Of a DNA stretch of 64,000 bases, positions 21,440 through 32,414 are shown in pieces; the stretch's first letter is position 1, and the number at the start of each line of letters is the position of its first letter. The DNA is from Kryptolebias marmoratus (taxonomy: Eukaryota; Chordata; Actinopteri; Cyprinodontiformes; Rivulidae). The DNA lies in contig NC_051449.1 in assembly GCF_001649575.2 (NCBI RefSeq), positions 21,093,774-21,157,773 on the forward strand, given 5' to 3'. A model generated the notes under the pieces. It saw nothing but the letters and a program-made list of their open reading frames with translations, was not told the DNA's origin and searched no databases. Both the position numbers and the translations under genes were made by a program.

Positions 21440-21912
21440 CTGGAGCCGTCCACTGCAGCCCCTGTTTGTAGTTTTAAATAGCCCTTTTGCCATAAGTTAG
21501 TAGGTAATAAAATAAATACATTTACTCTCCTTTGTCAGATCTTTAACTCGTGTTTGCCCTGTCCCCTTAATACTCCAAAAATGGCATTCCCTTATATATT
21601 CTGCATTCAACATTAAGACGTTATTTAGATAAAAAAAGAAGTTTGCATACACAAGAAAAAATCACATTGTAACATACAAACGAGTTAAGCAATTATTCAT
21701 TGCGCACACGAAATTTATTATCTTTGCGCTCAATGTGAACTTTTTTATTTAGAGTTATTAGGTTCATTAAAGACTAATAGCCCTCTACCTACAGTTAGAA
21801 CATATTAAAAATAGGTAAAAATATTTCCCGCAGTTCTTATTTCACGTATCTCTATAGGCGGTCATTTTTTACGACACGTTAAACCCTTTTATACACCAAC
21901 AGGTTATAAAAC

Positions 21913-22030
21913 CATAGACATGACTACGTATTCATGTCTATGTATAAAACGCTCCACGTGAGTGGCAGAATTCATAGTACTGCGCATGCGCTGTGAGGAT
22001 GAGAGAAAGGGCTTCTGGGAAATGTAGTTT
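21913..22030 (+). promoter_or_regulatory. cpdp: cpdp proximal promoter motif cluster
   Basis: Within about 120 bp there are: a palindrome CATAGACATGA/ctacgtat/TCATGTCTATG (21913-21942), an E-box CACGTG (21955-21960), an NRF1-type palindrome TGCGCATGCGC (21981-21991), and TTCTGGGAAATGTAGTTT (22013-22030), the complement of a ZNF143-type ACTACA-TTCCCAG element. A near-match to the D-box consensus (CTTAAGTAAC, 8 of 10) follows at 22071-22080. In fish, E-boxes and D-boxes are known to mediate light- and clock-dependent expression of DNA-repair genes. Applying that here is inference. Confidence 0.5.
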
Positions 22031-22219
22031 AAATCAACGAAACCCGGCGTTATAAAACAGCATCACCGCGCTTAAGTAACTGGTTGTGTAAAGAGGAGCT
22101 GGCCGTGTCGCTCGGGGTTCGTATTTCTTTGACATTATATTTATTTTTCGTGTCGAGCTGCAGTGAAGGCGGCTGAAGGCGAAGCTTTTCCGCTGTATGC
22201 TCTTCTGTCTTCGAACGGG

Positions 22220-22310
22220 GTACGTGTTTGTGACGCTTAGCTAACTTTTCTCTTCATTTTGTGCATTTAACTCGCGTGTCTGGTCCCCCCCCCTCTCCCT
22301 CCATTTGCAG
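22220..22310 (+). other. cpdp: Probable 5'UTR intron of cpdp
   Basis: The donor is GGG/GTACGTG at 22220. The acceptor is a strong C-rich pyrimidine tract ending CCATTTGCAG at 22310. A second acceptor-like site, GTTCCCTGCAG, ends at 22378. The region upstream (about 22040-22219) would be a non-coding first exon. Confidence 0.45.
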
Positions 22311-22356
22311 CGGTTTTCTTTTTGTTGTCGTTGTTGTGAGGTGGTGAAAGTTGAGC

Positions 22357-22500
22357 ATGTCGCTGTGGTTCCCTGCAGCTCGCCTCTTCTCTCGGCACTT
22401 TCTCGGCGACTGCAGCCGAGGCGCCCCGTCCTCCGGAACCAGACACACGTCCGCCTTTCCTCCAGCTCAGTTGTGGGCGAAGCCGTCATGCCAAACCTGA
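22357..22500 (+). CDS. Upstream ORF overlapping the cpdp start codon
   Basis: This is an ATG-initiated 47-codon frame with A at -3. It begins MSLWFPAARLFSRHFLGDC and stops at TGA 22498-22500, so it overlaps the photolyase ATG (22488) in another frame. The sequence is arginine-bearing, hydrophobic and free of acidic residues for the first 17 positions, which resembles a mitochondrial presequence. It is more simply read as a regulatory uORF. It would be removed if the acceptor at 22378 were used instead of 22310. Confidence 0.4.
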   Translation: MSLWFPAARLFSRHFLGDCSRGAPSSGTRHTSAFPPAQLWAKPSCQT

Positions 22501-25500
22501 AGCGCAAAGCTGCCGCCGGCGGCAAGGAGCCCTGCGCCAAGCAGCCCAAGGTGCCCAAGGAGAAGGAGGAGAAGAGCCCGGGCTGGCTGCTGAGGACCGT
22601 GGTCCAGCAGAGGGAGGACAAGAAGGACGTGGGGTTCAACAAGAAGCGTCAGCGTTTCATCACCGACACTGAGAAGGTCAGGCAGAGCTCAGAGGGAGTG
22701 CTCTACTGGATGTCAAGAGACCAGAGGGTTCAGGGTAAGCCTCCATCAAACCAGCCAGCTGTATATGAGTGAAAGCATCGTCACTGATTGTTGGTGTTTT
22801 ATTCCTCAGATAACTGGGCTCTGATCTGTGCCCAGCAGCTGGCTGCAAAGGAGAAGCTCCCCCTTCATGTCTGCTTCTGTCTGACGGTCCCTAAATCCCA
22901 GCTGTCCACCCTGAGACATTATAGCTTCCTGCTGAAGGGTCTGCAGCAAGTCGCAAAGGTATCCGCTGAAATGCTTCCCGGGCACGCTTGCGTCTTCAGT
23001 CCATTCAGTCAGAAGAAAGAGAGAGAGGGTGAAGTTTTCACAGGAGGGGGCGGATGGAGACCGCAGATAATCTTGGGTGGCACCAGAAGCCGTGACACTG
23101 AAGCTTGTCCCCTCCTTTTTTAAATTCATATTCCTAAAAAGTATTGTGCAATCCTTATTCTCTTTTAATTTTTACAAAAAACATTCAACACCTTTTACCA
23201 TATTAAATAAAGCCTTTCTGAATGGGAGGTGAGTTAGTGCAGGACTACAAAACTGAACAATCTAACCACCTGACTCTGACTGTGGTGAGGATAGAGGGCC
23301 AGTTAGCTTCATATCAGCAGCTCTGCTGTTACTGTGAGCTTTAAACCCCCGCCCCGTGGAGACATTTATGAACTTTAGCCTGTAAAAATATCACAATACA
23401 ATCAAATAGTCCAACTTCAAGAGTGAAGTCTTTTACTTCACAATACGCAGGAGTTTGGACAGTCAGTTTGTGCACCACATCTTTGCTACACTTTTGTAAG
23501 TTCTGCTCACATAAGAACAAGTTTTAACACTCGTTCCGTTTCCAAACCTTTGGTCCCAGATGAGTGTGGTGCTCTGTCCACGTTTGACACAGATGGACGA
23601 GTTCTGAGCACTCCTAACGCTGCAGCTCACGTGGCAGTCCCTCAAAGCACACTACTTAAAATTCACCCAAAGCCCGAATGACCTTAGCCCCCCTCCCTCT
23701 TCAAACTGGTTAAAGACTGTTCTCCAACAGAACAGATCAGCCAGAACGTGGACGGGTTTTACAGAGTCTAGGTGAGGTCTTCAGGTACGTGTTGATGTCA
23801 GAGTAGGCTCCTCGTTACGGGTCCACTGTGATTTTGGGGGTTTATTGTCCTGGTGGCAGCTAACGGCCATCTGGGTGTTGTGTGGACAATCATGATGACA
23901 ACAGAGACAATACGTGTGGATTGATCATTGACCGTTTATTTTCTGTTTGACGTTGCCCTATGAAACGTAGTATTGTTTAAGAATACATCCAACCCTCTGA
24001 GAACAGTTTTAATTTGCTCAAACAGGTGATTTATACTTTAAAAGTATATATTTTCCATTGATAATGAGAAACATTAATTTAGTTCCAGTTTTGTTACAAC
24101 ACACACTTTCATTTTCAGCACAACACAATCATTATTCCAACCTAATAACATTTCACGTGACTCTGAAATCCTGCTTTTTCTCTGGGCTGTTTGCACTGGC
24201 CATCAGCTCGTCAGCCCTGTCGTTATTTAGCTTAATTTCCCCAAACTGAGGTTATTCAAAGTGCTATCTACGACAGGTAAGATGTTAATTGTTCATAGCC
24301 CCAAATATTCCTGTAAGTTTAAAGAGCCAAACGGCTTGTGTTCGTATCGTTTGGATTGTGTTGGGTTGATGTTGGAAGTGGTTTCTCTTTGCAGGTGTTT
24401 TTTTTTTTTTTTTCCACTCAGTAAGTTTCAGTGACAATATTCACACTTCCACGGTTATCCGGACCTTCGGAGGAAACCGGTTGGAACTCGTTTAATTAAA
24501 TTAAACGTGTCGGGTGTGAACACACCCTGGTTACGCAAGCATGTTGCAGTTTTCAGTGCCCGAAGGAGAAAAAAACCCCAAACATTAAGAAGCATGTCAT
24601 TAAGGAATATGAATCCAGACAGTCTGAGTCTTCTGCTTTCTGTGTGGTCTTCCCCTAACAGGAATGCAAACAGCTCAACATCCAGTTCCACCTGCTGCGA
24701 GGTGCAGCCGGGGACGTCCTCCCTGATTTTGTGACTGATAACAGAATCGGGGCCGTGGTGTTGGACTTCTCCCCCCTCAGAGAGCCGCTGCAGTGGCTGA
24801 ACGATGTCCAGAAGACACTTCCGTTGGATATCCCCCTCATACAGGTTAGAAAACTTATGGTGTCATTAATCCACAGTCTGGATTGCTTTGCTATCCTGGT
24901 GATTTTTTTAATTGTTTTTGCATAATTTGTTGCTTTTATTTATTATTATTCTAAGAATAAAAACCAATATGTAACCGACCTTATTGTGTGTGTTGTCCAT
25001 GTCTCTGCAGTACGTAGGCTCATGAAGTCTTTTCTCCTGCTCAGGTCGATGCCCATAACGTTGTTCCCTGCTGGGTAGCGTCACCCAAGCTGGAGTACTC
25101 TGCCAGGACCATCAGAGGGAAAATCAACGGCGTTTTGTCAGAGTTCCTGACGGATTTTCCTCCCGTAGAGGAACACCCGTACACCACTAAGAAGACGGCC
25201 AAAGTAAGCACCGCAGTAACAGTACAGAGAGAGTTTGTTTTCACCCTGTCTGACTTTGTGTAGAGAAGTCAGTGGATCTCTTGATTATTTCCAGTGTGTT
25301 TTTTAGGCCTAATCTGCAGGAGTGATAGCTGTTAGTAAGCTCTCTGACGGGGAGTTTGGAGGTCCTTCTTTTTAAAAGAAAAAAACATTTTCATTTCCCT
25401 TTTATAGAATCCAGCATCTTCACTGTGATGAAAACCAAAACTCCTCTGAGACAAAATGATGACACAGACTCGATGTTAGATCCTAACAGGTCAATTTATT

Positions 25501-28500
25501 TAGATCAAATTTTTAACATTTTCACTGAAAACCTCAAAATATCAGAGTAATATCTCAGTCTTGAGTTAGTAACTTTCATTTAGGACTGTTAGTTTTTTAT
25601 TTATTATGTCAAAACATCGTAATATTCTCAAAATTTAAAAAGTTTTCTAAATACTGACAGTACAACATGTAAGTGATGCAAATGGAAAAAACACCAACAA
25701 CCTCATATTATTAAGGAGGCTCATAAAATCGCACATTTAATTTGTTAAATTGATCAATATCTGAGCAACATTTAAAACAATTAATCTGAAAATCCTGAAA
25801 TAGACATAATATTTAATGTCATTTGTGCATTTGGAGATTTAAGCAGCGTTAATGTTTCAGCAGTAATCTCTTTCTGGTTTAATTTATAACTAATAAGATA
25901 AAAAAAAAAGAATGATTTCTTTTTAAACAGACAACACAATTAGAAAAACAGGTGCACATTACAAAATAGAAAGTGTTAAAATATCAGATATTTGTTTAAA
26001 ATGGCAACTTGCATTGTGTAAATTTATTATCTAAATGTACCTTTTAGACACTCCTTCAGCTGAATTATAGTTTCATGTTACAAACATTCATACATTTGGA
26101 TGCTTCTAAAATATCACTGATTTAAAAAAAAAAACACTTTGGGGCCCAATAACACACCTTGTGGGACTCCACATAAAGTCATCTCTTATAAGAGATAGTT
26201 TTATGTTTTTAATGTGGGATTTTTTGGCGTTGTATAGCATAAACCTTTACCTCGTGTCACTTTTGCATCAGATGGTTATTTATACAAAAAGTCGATCAAG
26301 TTGGAAAACGATCTGCTACAATATTTTCCACCTGAAATTTGACACAAAACAGAACGTGGGGAGTTCATCTGGTCAGAGTGACCATCTGATTCTAAAGTAA
26401 GGTGGTGTATTCATCAATTAAACAGTTTTGACATAATGACTCTGAAATCTTTGATAGTTATGGAATCCAAAGATAATTATTTTTTTAGTCCTCCAGATTT
26501 CATAGTAACAATTTCATACCCCTTCCTGAAGTCAATCAGATCCCACCCCTGGGTATTACTTTTGTTTTAAAGCTGCCCGAACATCTTCAATTAGTTTTTA
26601 CAAAATTCCCAGATCTTTGACACAGGTTTGTATTCATCAAACCAAGAAAAAAGTAACATTTTTGAGTTTAGTATTTAAAAAACTTCTAGCTTTAATAACT
26701 TGTAATAAGGGAACTTATTGTTGGGACAACAGGGAGTGTCTAAAACCAATAAATGTAGTCTCCTAAAGAGTATTTTCCCTGAACTGTGACCTCTGTCCTC
26801 CGCCTCGTAGGCTGTGGACTGGGAGAAAACCCTGGCCTCCCTGGACGTCGACAGAACGGTCGGAGAGACGGACTGGGCTGAACCGGGGACCGAAGCAGGA
26901 CTGGCCATGTTGGAGTCCTTCATCGACGTCCGCCTCAAGCTGTTCGGCACCCACCGTAATGACCCGAACGCCGCTGCCCTCAGCCAGCTGTCCCCGTGGA
27001 TCCGCTTCGGTCAGTGGCGTCACAGCGTTCACGGCGAATGTTAACAAAAGCAGAGTCTCATTGGTTTCGACAGAACTGTCAACATAATGAAAAACATCTC
27101 CTTTAATGTTCTCAAATGCTCATGTTAGGCTGCCACCTGATGGGGACTTTTTACCTCCACTTCTGTTAAACCGATGGGTGCCCATTAGATCAACGTAACA
27201 GCCTTTATGAATTATAAAACTATCTTTTTAAAGTTACAAAGTGTTTGATAAACTCACTCACCTGATCAGGTTTCATCTTTGTTTTGATGAATGTCGCTGG
27301 TCACAGATTTCCTGACAGTTCCCATGGACGTTTAAATCATTCGAGGAAAGGTTGATTGACTTCTTTTGTTGTCTTTAAATCCGTCCCAGGAAGCTTAATG
27401 CAAATTGAACCAATCCCTGCATATTTTCCTCAGTCTTGAACTTGTGAACGCAAATTGTCACTTCCTGGGATCCAAACGTGTCCGACACTGGAAAATCCCA
27501 TTTGTCGTCACATATTAAATCTGTGCAGGTCATCAGGTCATCCAAGTGGTACGAAACTGTTTCACACCATGAGCAACTTTGTGTTTGAACAAATATTGTC
27601 CCTTGACAAGCTCTTTCCCTCCGCAGAGCGAGCCAGAGAATGGTTTGGCCCGATGGGCGACGATCCGGCTAAGAGTGATGGCGAGCAGCAAGGGAGGAGT
27701 TTCCTTCTTAAATGGAGGAAAAAGTGCTTGCCCGCAGGAAGTGGCGGCACCTTAGATCGGAGCGATGTCCGAGACAGAAAAAGTGCGCCTTATAGTCCGG
27801 AAAATACTGTACTTTATTCATTACATTTGGACTTTAGCATCCAAACAGCTTTGTTTTGTTTCTATCAGGCGTACTTTAAATTTTGTATTTATTTTTGGCA
27901 TGTCGAAGGAGAAAACTACAGAACAACGCAACCATTTGAACAAAGCTGCTGCATAGTCAGCCCTTTTAGGCAACGATCACTAAATCTCGGCGGATCTGTT
28001 AAATCGGTGACTCGTGACTGCAGCCGTTCTCGCCTCTGAGGTTTCTGAAAACATTAGGTTGTCAGAAAAACGCCTGTTTCATTAGCAGTGCCTTCCTTTG
28101 AGACCATCTCAGGTTACCAAACTGAATCGTTTTGTTCCTGAAACTGACACGTTTTAATTGCCTGCATTTCCTTCTTCGTTCCGTCCATCTCTGGCTGACT
28201 TGTCGTCATCCTCTCCCACTTTTTTTTATTTTTTATTTTCCCTGTCCTTCTTTTCCCCTCCGAACAGGCCATATTTCAGCGCAGCGTGTGGCGCTGCAGG
28301 TCCGGCGCAGCGGGAAGAACGCCCACGAGTCTGTCGCCTCCTTCATCGAGGAGCTGGTGGTGCGCAGGGAGCTGACGGACAACTTCTGCTACTACAACAC
28401 CAAGTACGACAGCGTGGAGGGTCAGTGGGAGCCTCATTAAACCTGAATCACAGTCGTTGTTCCCTCGCCGACATCGTTACGCATGAGTCATCTGCTCACA

Positions 28501-30065
28501 AGCAGAATGACTTTGTCTAAGTAATTACAGTGGAAAGGAAAGTACCTTTTTGTCCTTTAGTTCTCCTGAATGTTGGAGTGTTTGTGTGTTTCCCAGGTGC
28601 CTATGAGTGGGCTCGGAAGACGCTGAAAGATCACGCCAAAGACAAGCGAGAGTACCTGTACACACGAGAGCAGCTTGAGAAAGCACAAACCCACGACAAG
28701 CTGTGGAACGCAGCTCAGGTACGGATGACCTTTTTGGTTCAAACGGATCGTCCAGATCTTTTGAAATGGGTTTCTGTGTAAAACGTTCTGAAGGATTAAT
28801 ATCTTACCTGTTGTAGGTAGCTCTCTGAACGACCTCGGTTTGGTAAAAGCTTAATTCTGATCGAACCGACAAGCTAACGGCTAGTCTGAACGTGGCCGAG
28901 GTTAAAGGAGGATCGCCACCATCTTAAGACGAGCTGTAGCACTTCCTGTGCAGCCTGGGGTCACGTCTCGCGGGATTATTTCTGATGGAATGATCGTGTA
29001 ACGTAGAAATGACGGTCACTGTGAAGGTTTGAATTGGTTCTTAAACGTTTGCATGAACTTGTCTGAGACTTGGGAGTTGTCAGGACATCATCAGTCTGCT
29101 GTGACCGAACTGATGAGCTCATTACGGCTCATCGTAGTGGATCCACTTCCAAACTGGATTGCAACTTAAAACGACCCCAGTCTTCACAGCAGTTTATCCA
29201 GATTCTATTATTTAAACCTTTTCATTGCCTTCTGTTTTGCATTTCGCGGTAATTCCAGCAGAAATAGGACGGAATTCCAGCTGAAAGTGCTACAGCTCAC
29301 TGCTGCCGCCGCTGTTTGCTCTTCTGAGTAACCACAGGATTCTGTGTAAAGGTTTATAAATCATCTGCATGAGCCTTTAACCCGAGGCCATACAAATATA
29401 AGGATTTACATTTTCATAATCTTCAAAATGTTCAGACTATCTCTTTAGTTTGATTCTTAACCTATCAGATTATTTTAGCAGCAGCCATGAGTGTTAATCA
29501 GATTTCCCTAATGTTGAGGAAATGAGCTTCAGTGCCTCCCTTCCAACATTTAGTTAAATCTAATTCATCTTTTTTCTTTGACATCTCACTGATAAGTGCA
29601 GAAATAGATGAGAGGTCTTTTTAGTTTGGATCATCGTGTCGTCTGTTCTCTTGTTTTCCATCAGTACCAGATGGTAATCGAGGGGAAGCTGCATGGTTTC
29701 CTGAGGATGTACTGGGCCAAAAAAATCCTGGAGTGGACTCGGTCACCGGAGGAGGCGCTCTCCATCGCACTGTACCTGAACGACCGCTATGAGCTGGACG
29801 GTCAGGACCCCAACGGTTTCGTTGGTGAGCGAGCAAAACTTTTTTTTTTTTCACCTTTTTAAAGAGACGCGTTGCTGATTCCTAACTCTTGGCTTTTACA
29901 CGCCTGGATCCCGCAGGTTGTATGTGGTCCATCTGCGGCATCCACGACCAGGGCTGGGCAGAAAGGCCCGTGTTTGGAAAGATCCGCTACATGAACTACA
30001 AAGGCTGCCTTCGGAAGTTTGACGTGGCTCAGTTCGAGAAGAAGTACTGTCCCAAAAAGCTCTGA
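22488..30065 (+). CDS. cpdp: CPD photolyase, class II (deoxyribodipyrimidine photo-lyase), complete
   Basis: This flavoprotein uses blue light to split cyclobutane pyrimidine dimers in DNA, in the nucleus. Nine exons: 22488-22734, 22810-22958, 24662-24844, 25045-25203, 26811-27009, 28268-28420, 28597-28718, 29665-29824 and 29917-30065. All borders are GT-AG with consistent phase, giving 506 residues, the usual size for the animal class II family. The N-terminus is lysine-rich with an NLS-like [10 protein letters not shown], followed by the Rossmann-like antenna domain ([35 protein letters not shown]). The FAD-binding domain carries both class II signatures: [16 protein letters not shown] and, at the C-terminus, [20 protein letters not shown] with [11 protein letters not shown]. 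No truncation or frameshift is seen. The gene is placed back to back with fyttd1. Introns 2, 4 and 7 carry repeat insertions. Confidence 0.98.
24160..24330 (-). repeat. Foldback-family arm fragment (copy D) in cpdp intron 2
   Basis: CATCAGCTCGTCAGCCCTGT, CCCCAAACTGAGGTTATTCA and GACAGGTAAGATGTTAA match the right arm of copies A and B in the same orientation. Confidence 0.6.
26139..26565 (-). mobile_element. LINE reverse-transcriptase relic in cpdp intron 4
   Basis: On the - strand, [11 protein letters not shown] (near 26550-26510, matching the DFRKAFDTV motif of LINE reverse transcriptases) is followed downstream by [13 protein letters not shown] (near 26180-26141, the GVPQGSxLGP motif). Several stops and frameshifts lie between. 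The YxDD catalytic block is not found. It is a dead 5'- and 3'-truncated insertion antisense to cpdp. Confidence 0.65.
28785..29400 (+). repeat. Foldback-family copy C in cpdp intron 7
   Basis: ATCTTACCTGTTGTAGGTAG, CTAACGGCTAGTCTGAACG and GAGCTGTAGCACTTCCTGTG match the left arm. GAAAGTGCTACAGCTCACTG at 29283 is the start of the right arm, which breaks off soon after. Confidence 0.65.
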
Positions 30066-30600
30066 AACGGGTCGTGACCTGATGGGTGCAAAGGAAACGC
30101 TAGTGATGTACATCTCCCTACATCATTGCCTTTTAAAGAGCTTTTTTATACATTTTTATCAGGGGATATTTTTTTTTCTGTTTGTCCCACACTGAAGGTT
30201 TTGTCCAAAACAATCAGGATGTTACAACTTTTTACTTTAAAAAAAAAAAAAAAAAAAGTAAAAGTCTGTCTGCTCATCAAAATCAAGCTGTTTGTTTTTG
30301 TTTCCATTTGAAATATGTAGGAGGTGCTTTTTTATGGTAACAATTGTATCTGATTAAGAAGGTTTTGTTCTTAAATGTACTGTTTTCCTTCAAATGTCTT
30401 GGGGTATAAATGGATCAAATACAAACTCAACATTCTCTTTCTTACTTTTTTAATTTAAAGACTAATTCTAAACCAAAAGAAATCAGTGATCACTATTTGT
30501 TTTTCCCTTTCTTTCCCTGATTTTTATTTTTTCCTGCAATTCAACCAGTGGTGGTTTAAGCATGACCCTGGACAACCCTCCTGCTTCACACACCCCCCCC

Positions 30601-30621
30601 CACACACACACACACACACAC
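30601..30621. repeat. (CA)n microsatellite
   Basis: Ten CA units preceded by a C8 run. Confidence 0.95.
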
Positions 30622-31039
30622 TCAATGTTGACTGTTTACGACTTATAACTAATACCTTTAAATATGAGGTTTTACCATTAAGAGTTTTATTTCTATCTGC
30701 AAAGTTCATTATGAAAAAGAAAAATGCGTTCGTGGCTATGAAGAGTAATTACTGAAATGTTCATTTCAACTAAGAAGAATTGAATTATAGATATCTTGAA
30801 TACATTTAACAATCAAAAACATATTTTTTAAAGATTTTTAGATTAAATGCATTTTTACCAGTAGCCTAGAACTAAAACTGTATGCTTTGTATTTCAATTT
30901 ATAATCGTAAAAATAAGGTTATGGATATTTTAAGATTTTAATTGTAAGAGTAAGACTGTTATTCTGACAAGGAACAAAGTTATTATTGATATCTAAAATG
31001 GTGCTTGGAGAATGAGTGTGGTTTGATTATATGTTACAA

Positions 31040-32330
31040 CAGCCTGCCATACAGGGAGTGAAATTCAGCCATCAAACAGACAGAGACTGAGCACTTCTGT
31101 GAGAGGTGTGCTTTAGACGCATTATTGTTTGCTCAGGTTAATGCAGACATGCACGTTTCACTCTGCCAATACACTCCAGATTAATTACATTAAATGGGTA
31201 AAGAAAAGGCTTTCGATAAAAGCTGACATAATGAGAGAAGCAGCAGAGGCCAAAGATGAGAGGAAGCTTGAACTTTCTGAACATCAAGGAGTCTTCCAGA
31301 GGTTTGAGACTGGGATGAAGGTCCAGCTTCCAGCAGGACGATGACCCTAAAATCACTGCTGAAGAACACTCCACTTGTTTAAGGAGAACCAGACAAATGT
31401 TCTGGATTAGTTCAGTCAAAGTCCAGACCTCAGTCCAGCTGAGAACGCCATACCACATCACTTTATTTCTAAATCACTTAAAAACAACATAACTGCTGTC
31501 CAAAGTGCTGCACAAAACAGCGTAAAATAAAAGAAACGAAACAACTACAAAAAAGGAGCTACAGAAAATGATTTATACCATAAAAGTTAAGAAGGGAAAG
31601 ATTAAAGCAGACAATAACTCACTCTGGGTTAAAAGCCAAGGTAAAAAAGTGTGATTTTAAACAAGTTTTAAAAACAGCTAAAGATGGAGCTTGCCTGACC
31701 TGCAGCGGCTTTGTCTCCTCTGGATTTATAAAATGTCTTTGGGACAGTGGGACGATCTAAGAGCACGTAAGGGTGAAGCAGCTCAGACACATAAGAAGGT
31801 GCAAGACGATTAGGAGACTTAAAAACAAATAAAAGAATTTTAAAATGGATTCAAAACTGAACAGGAAGCCAGTGAAGGGAGGCTAAACCCAGAGGTATGT
31901 GCTCTCGTTTGTTTGTACCAGTTAAAAACCGTGCAGCAGCGTTCTGTTACAGCTGCAGATGAGAGAGGGAGGCCTGGCTATCGCCAGTCAAAAGAGAGTT
32001 ACAGTAATCCAAACGTGACGAGATAAATGCATGGATCAGAGTCTTCAGATGTTGTCTAGAGAGGGGCTTGATTTTTGACCGCTGCCTTAACTGGAAGAAT
32101 GAAGACTTAACCACATCGTTGACATGCAAGTCAAGTTTTAGGTTAGGGTCCATCTGTGGTTTGATTTAAAGATTGTTGGACCCAAGCAGCACCATCCAAC
32201 CTGAAGGAGCTGCAGCAGTTTGGTCATGAAGAACAGACAGAAACTCCAGATGTTAGATGGACAAAGATGATGGAGACGGACCTGAAGAGACTTGATGCTG
32301 CAGGAGGTGAAGACACAAAATGGCGATGTT
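31040..32330 (+). mobile_element. Tc1-like fragment split by a LINE insertion
   Basis: Left piece to about 31446: CATCAAGGAGTCTTCCAGAG...CCAGACCTCAGTCCAGCTGAGAA. The right piece resumes at about 32151 with TCTGTGGTTTGATTTAAAGA and TGGACCCAAGCAGCACC. In the uninterrupted copy at 46830-47620 these two sequences are contiguous (…CAGCTGAGAATCTGTGGTTT…), so the intervening 700 bp is a later insertion. Confidence 0.8.
31447..32150 (-). mobile_element. 5'-truncated LINE (L2/Rex-type 3' end), nested in Tc1
   Basis: On the - strand, DVVKSSFFQLRQRSKIKPL, then LKTLIHAFISSRLDYCNSLL, is the post-catalytic C-terminal region of a fish LINE reverse transcriptase. It is followed by a 3' tail with GCAGCACTTTGGACAGCAGT and GTGATTTAGAAATAAAGTGA. 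The coding part begins abruptly, typical of 5' truncation. The clade assignment is tentative. Confidence 0.75.
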
Positions 32331-32414
32331 TTTTATTTAAAACAAGTACTTTTCCTCACTGAACCTGAATAATCCAGAATACTCTGCAGAGGTGCACTTT
32401 TTATACCCAGTCTG

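Larger units (their letters stand above)
20845..22487. other. Divergent intergenic region between fyttd1 and cpdp
   Basis: No coding exon is evident. The stretch contains a hAT-like MITE, a CG/CA microsatellite (21051-21074), a CTCF-like motif, an AT-rich part (21470-21890) and a promoter-proximal motif cluster (21913-22030). It ends with the cpdp 5'UTR, which itself seems to hold an intron. The start codons of the two genes are 1,643 bp apart. Confidence 0.8.
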
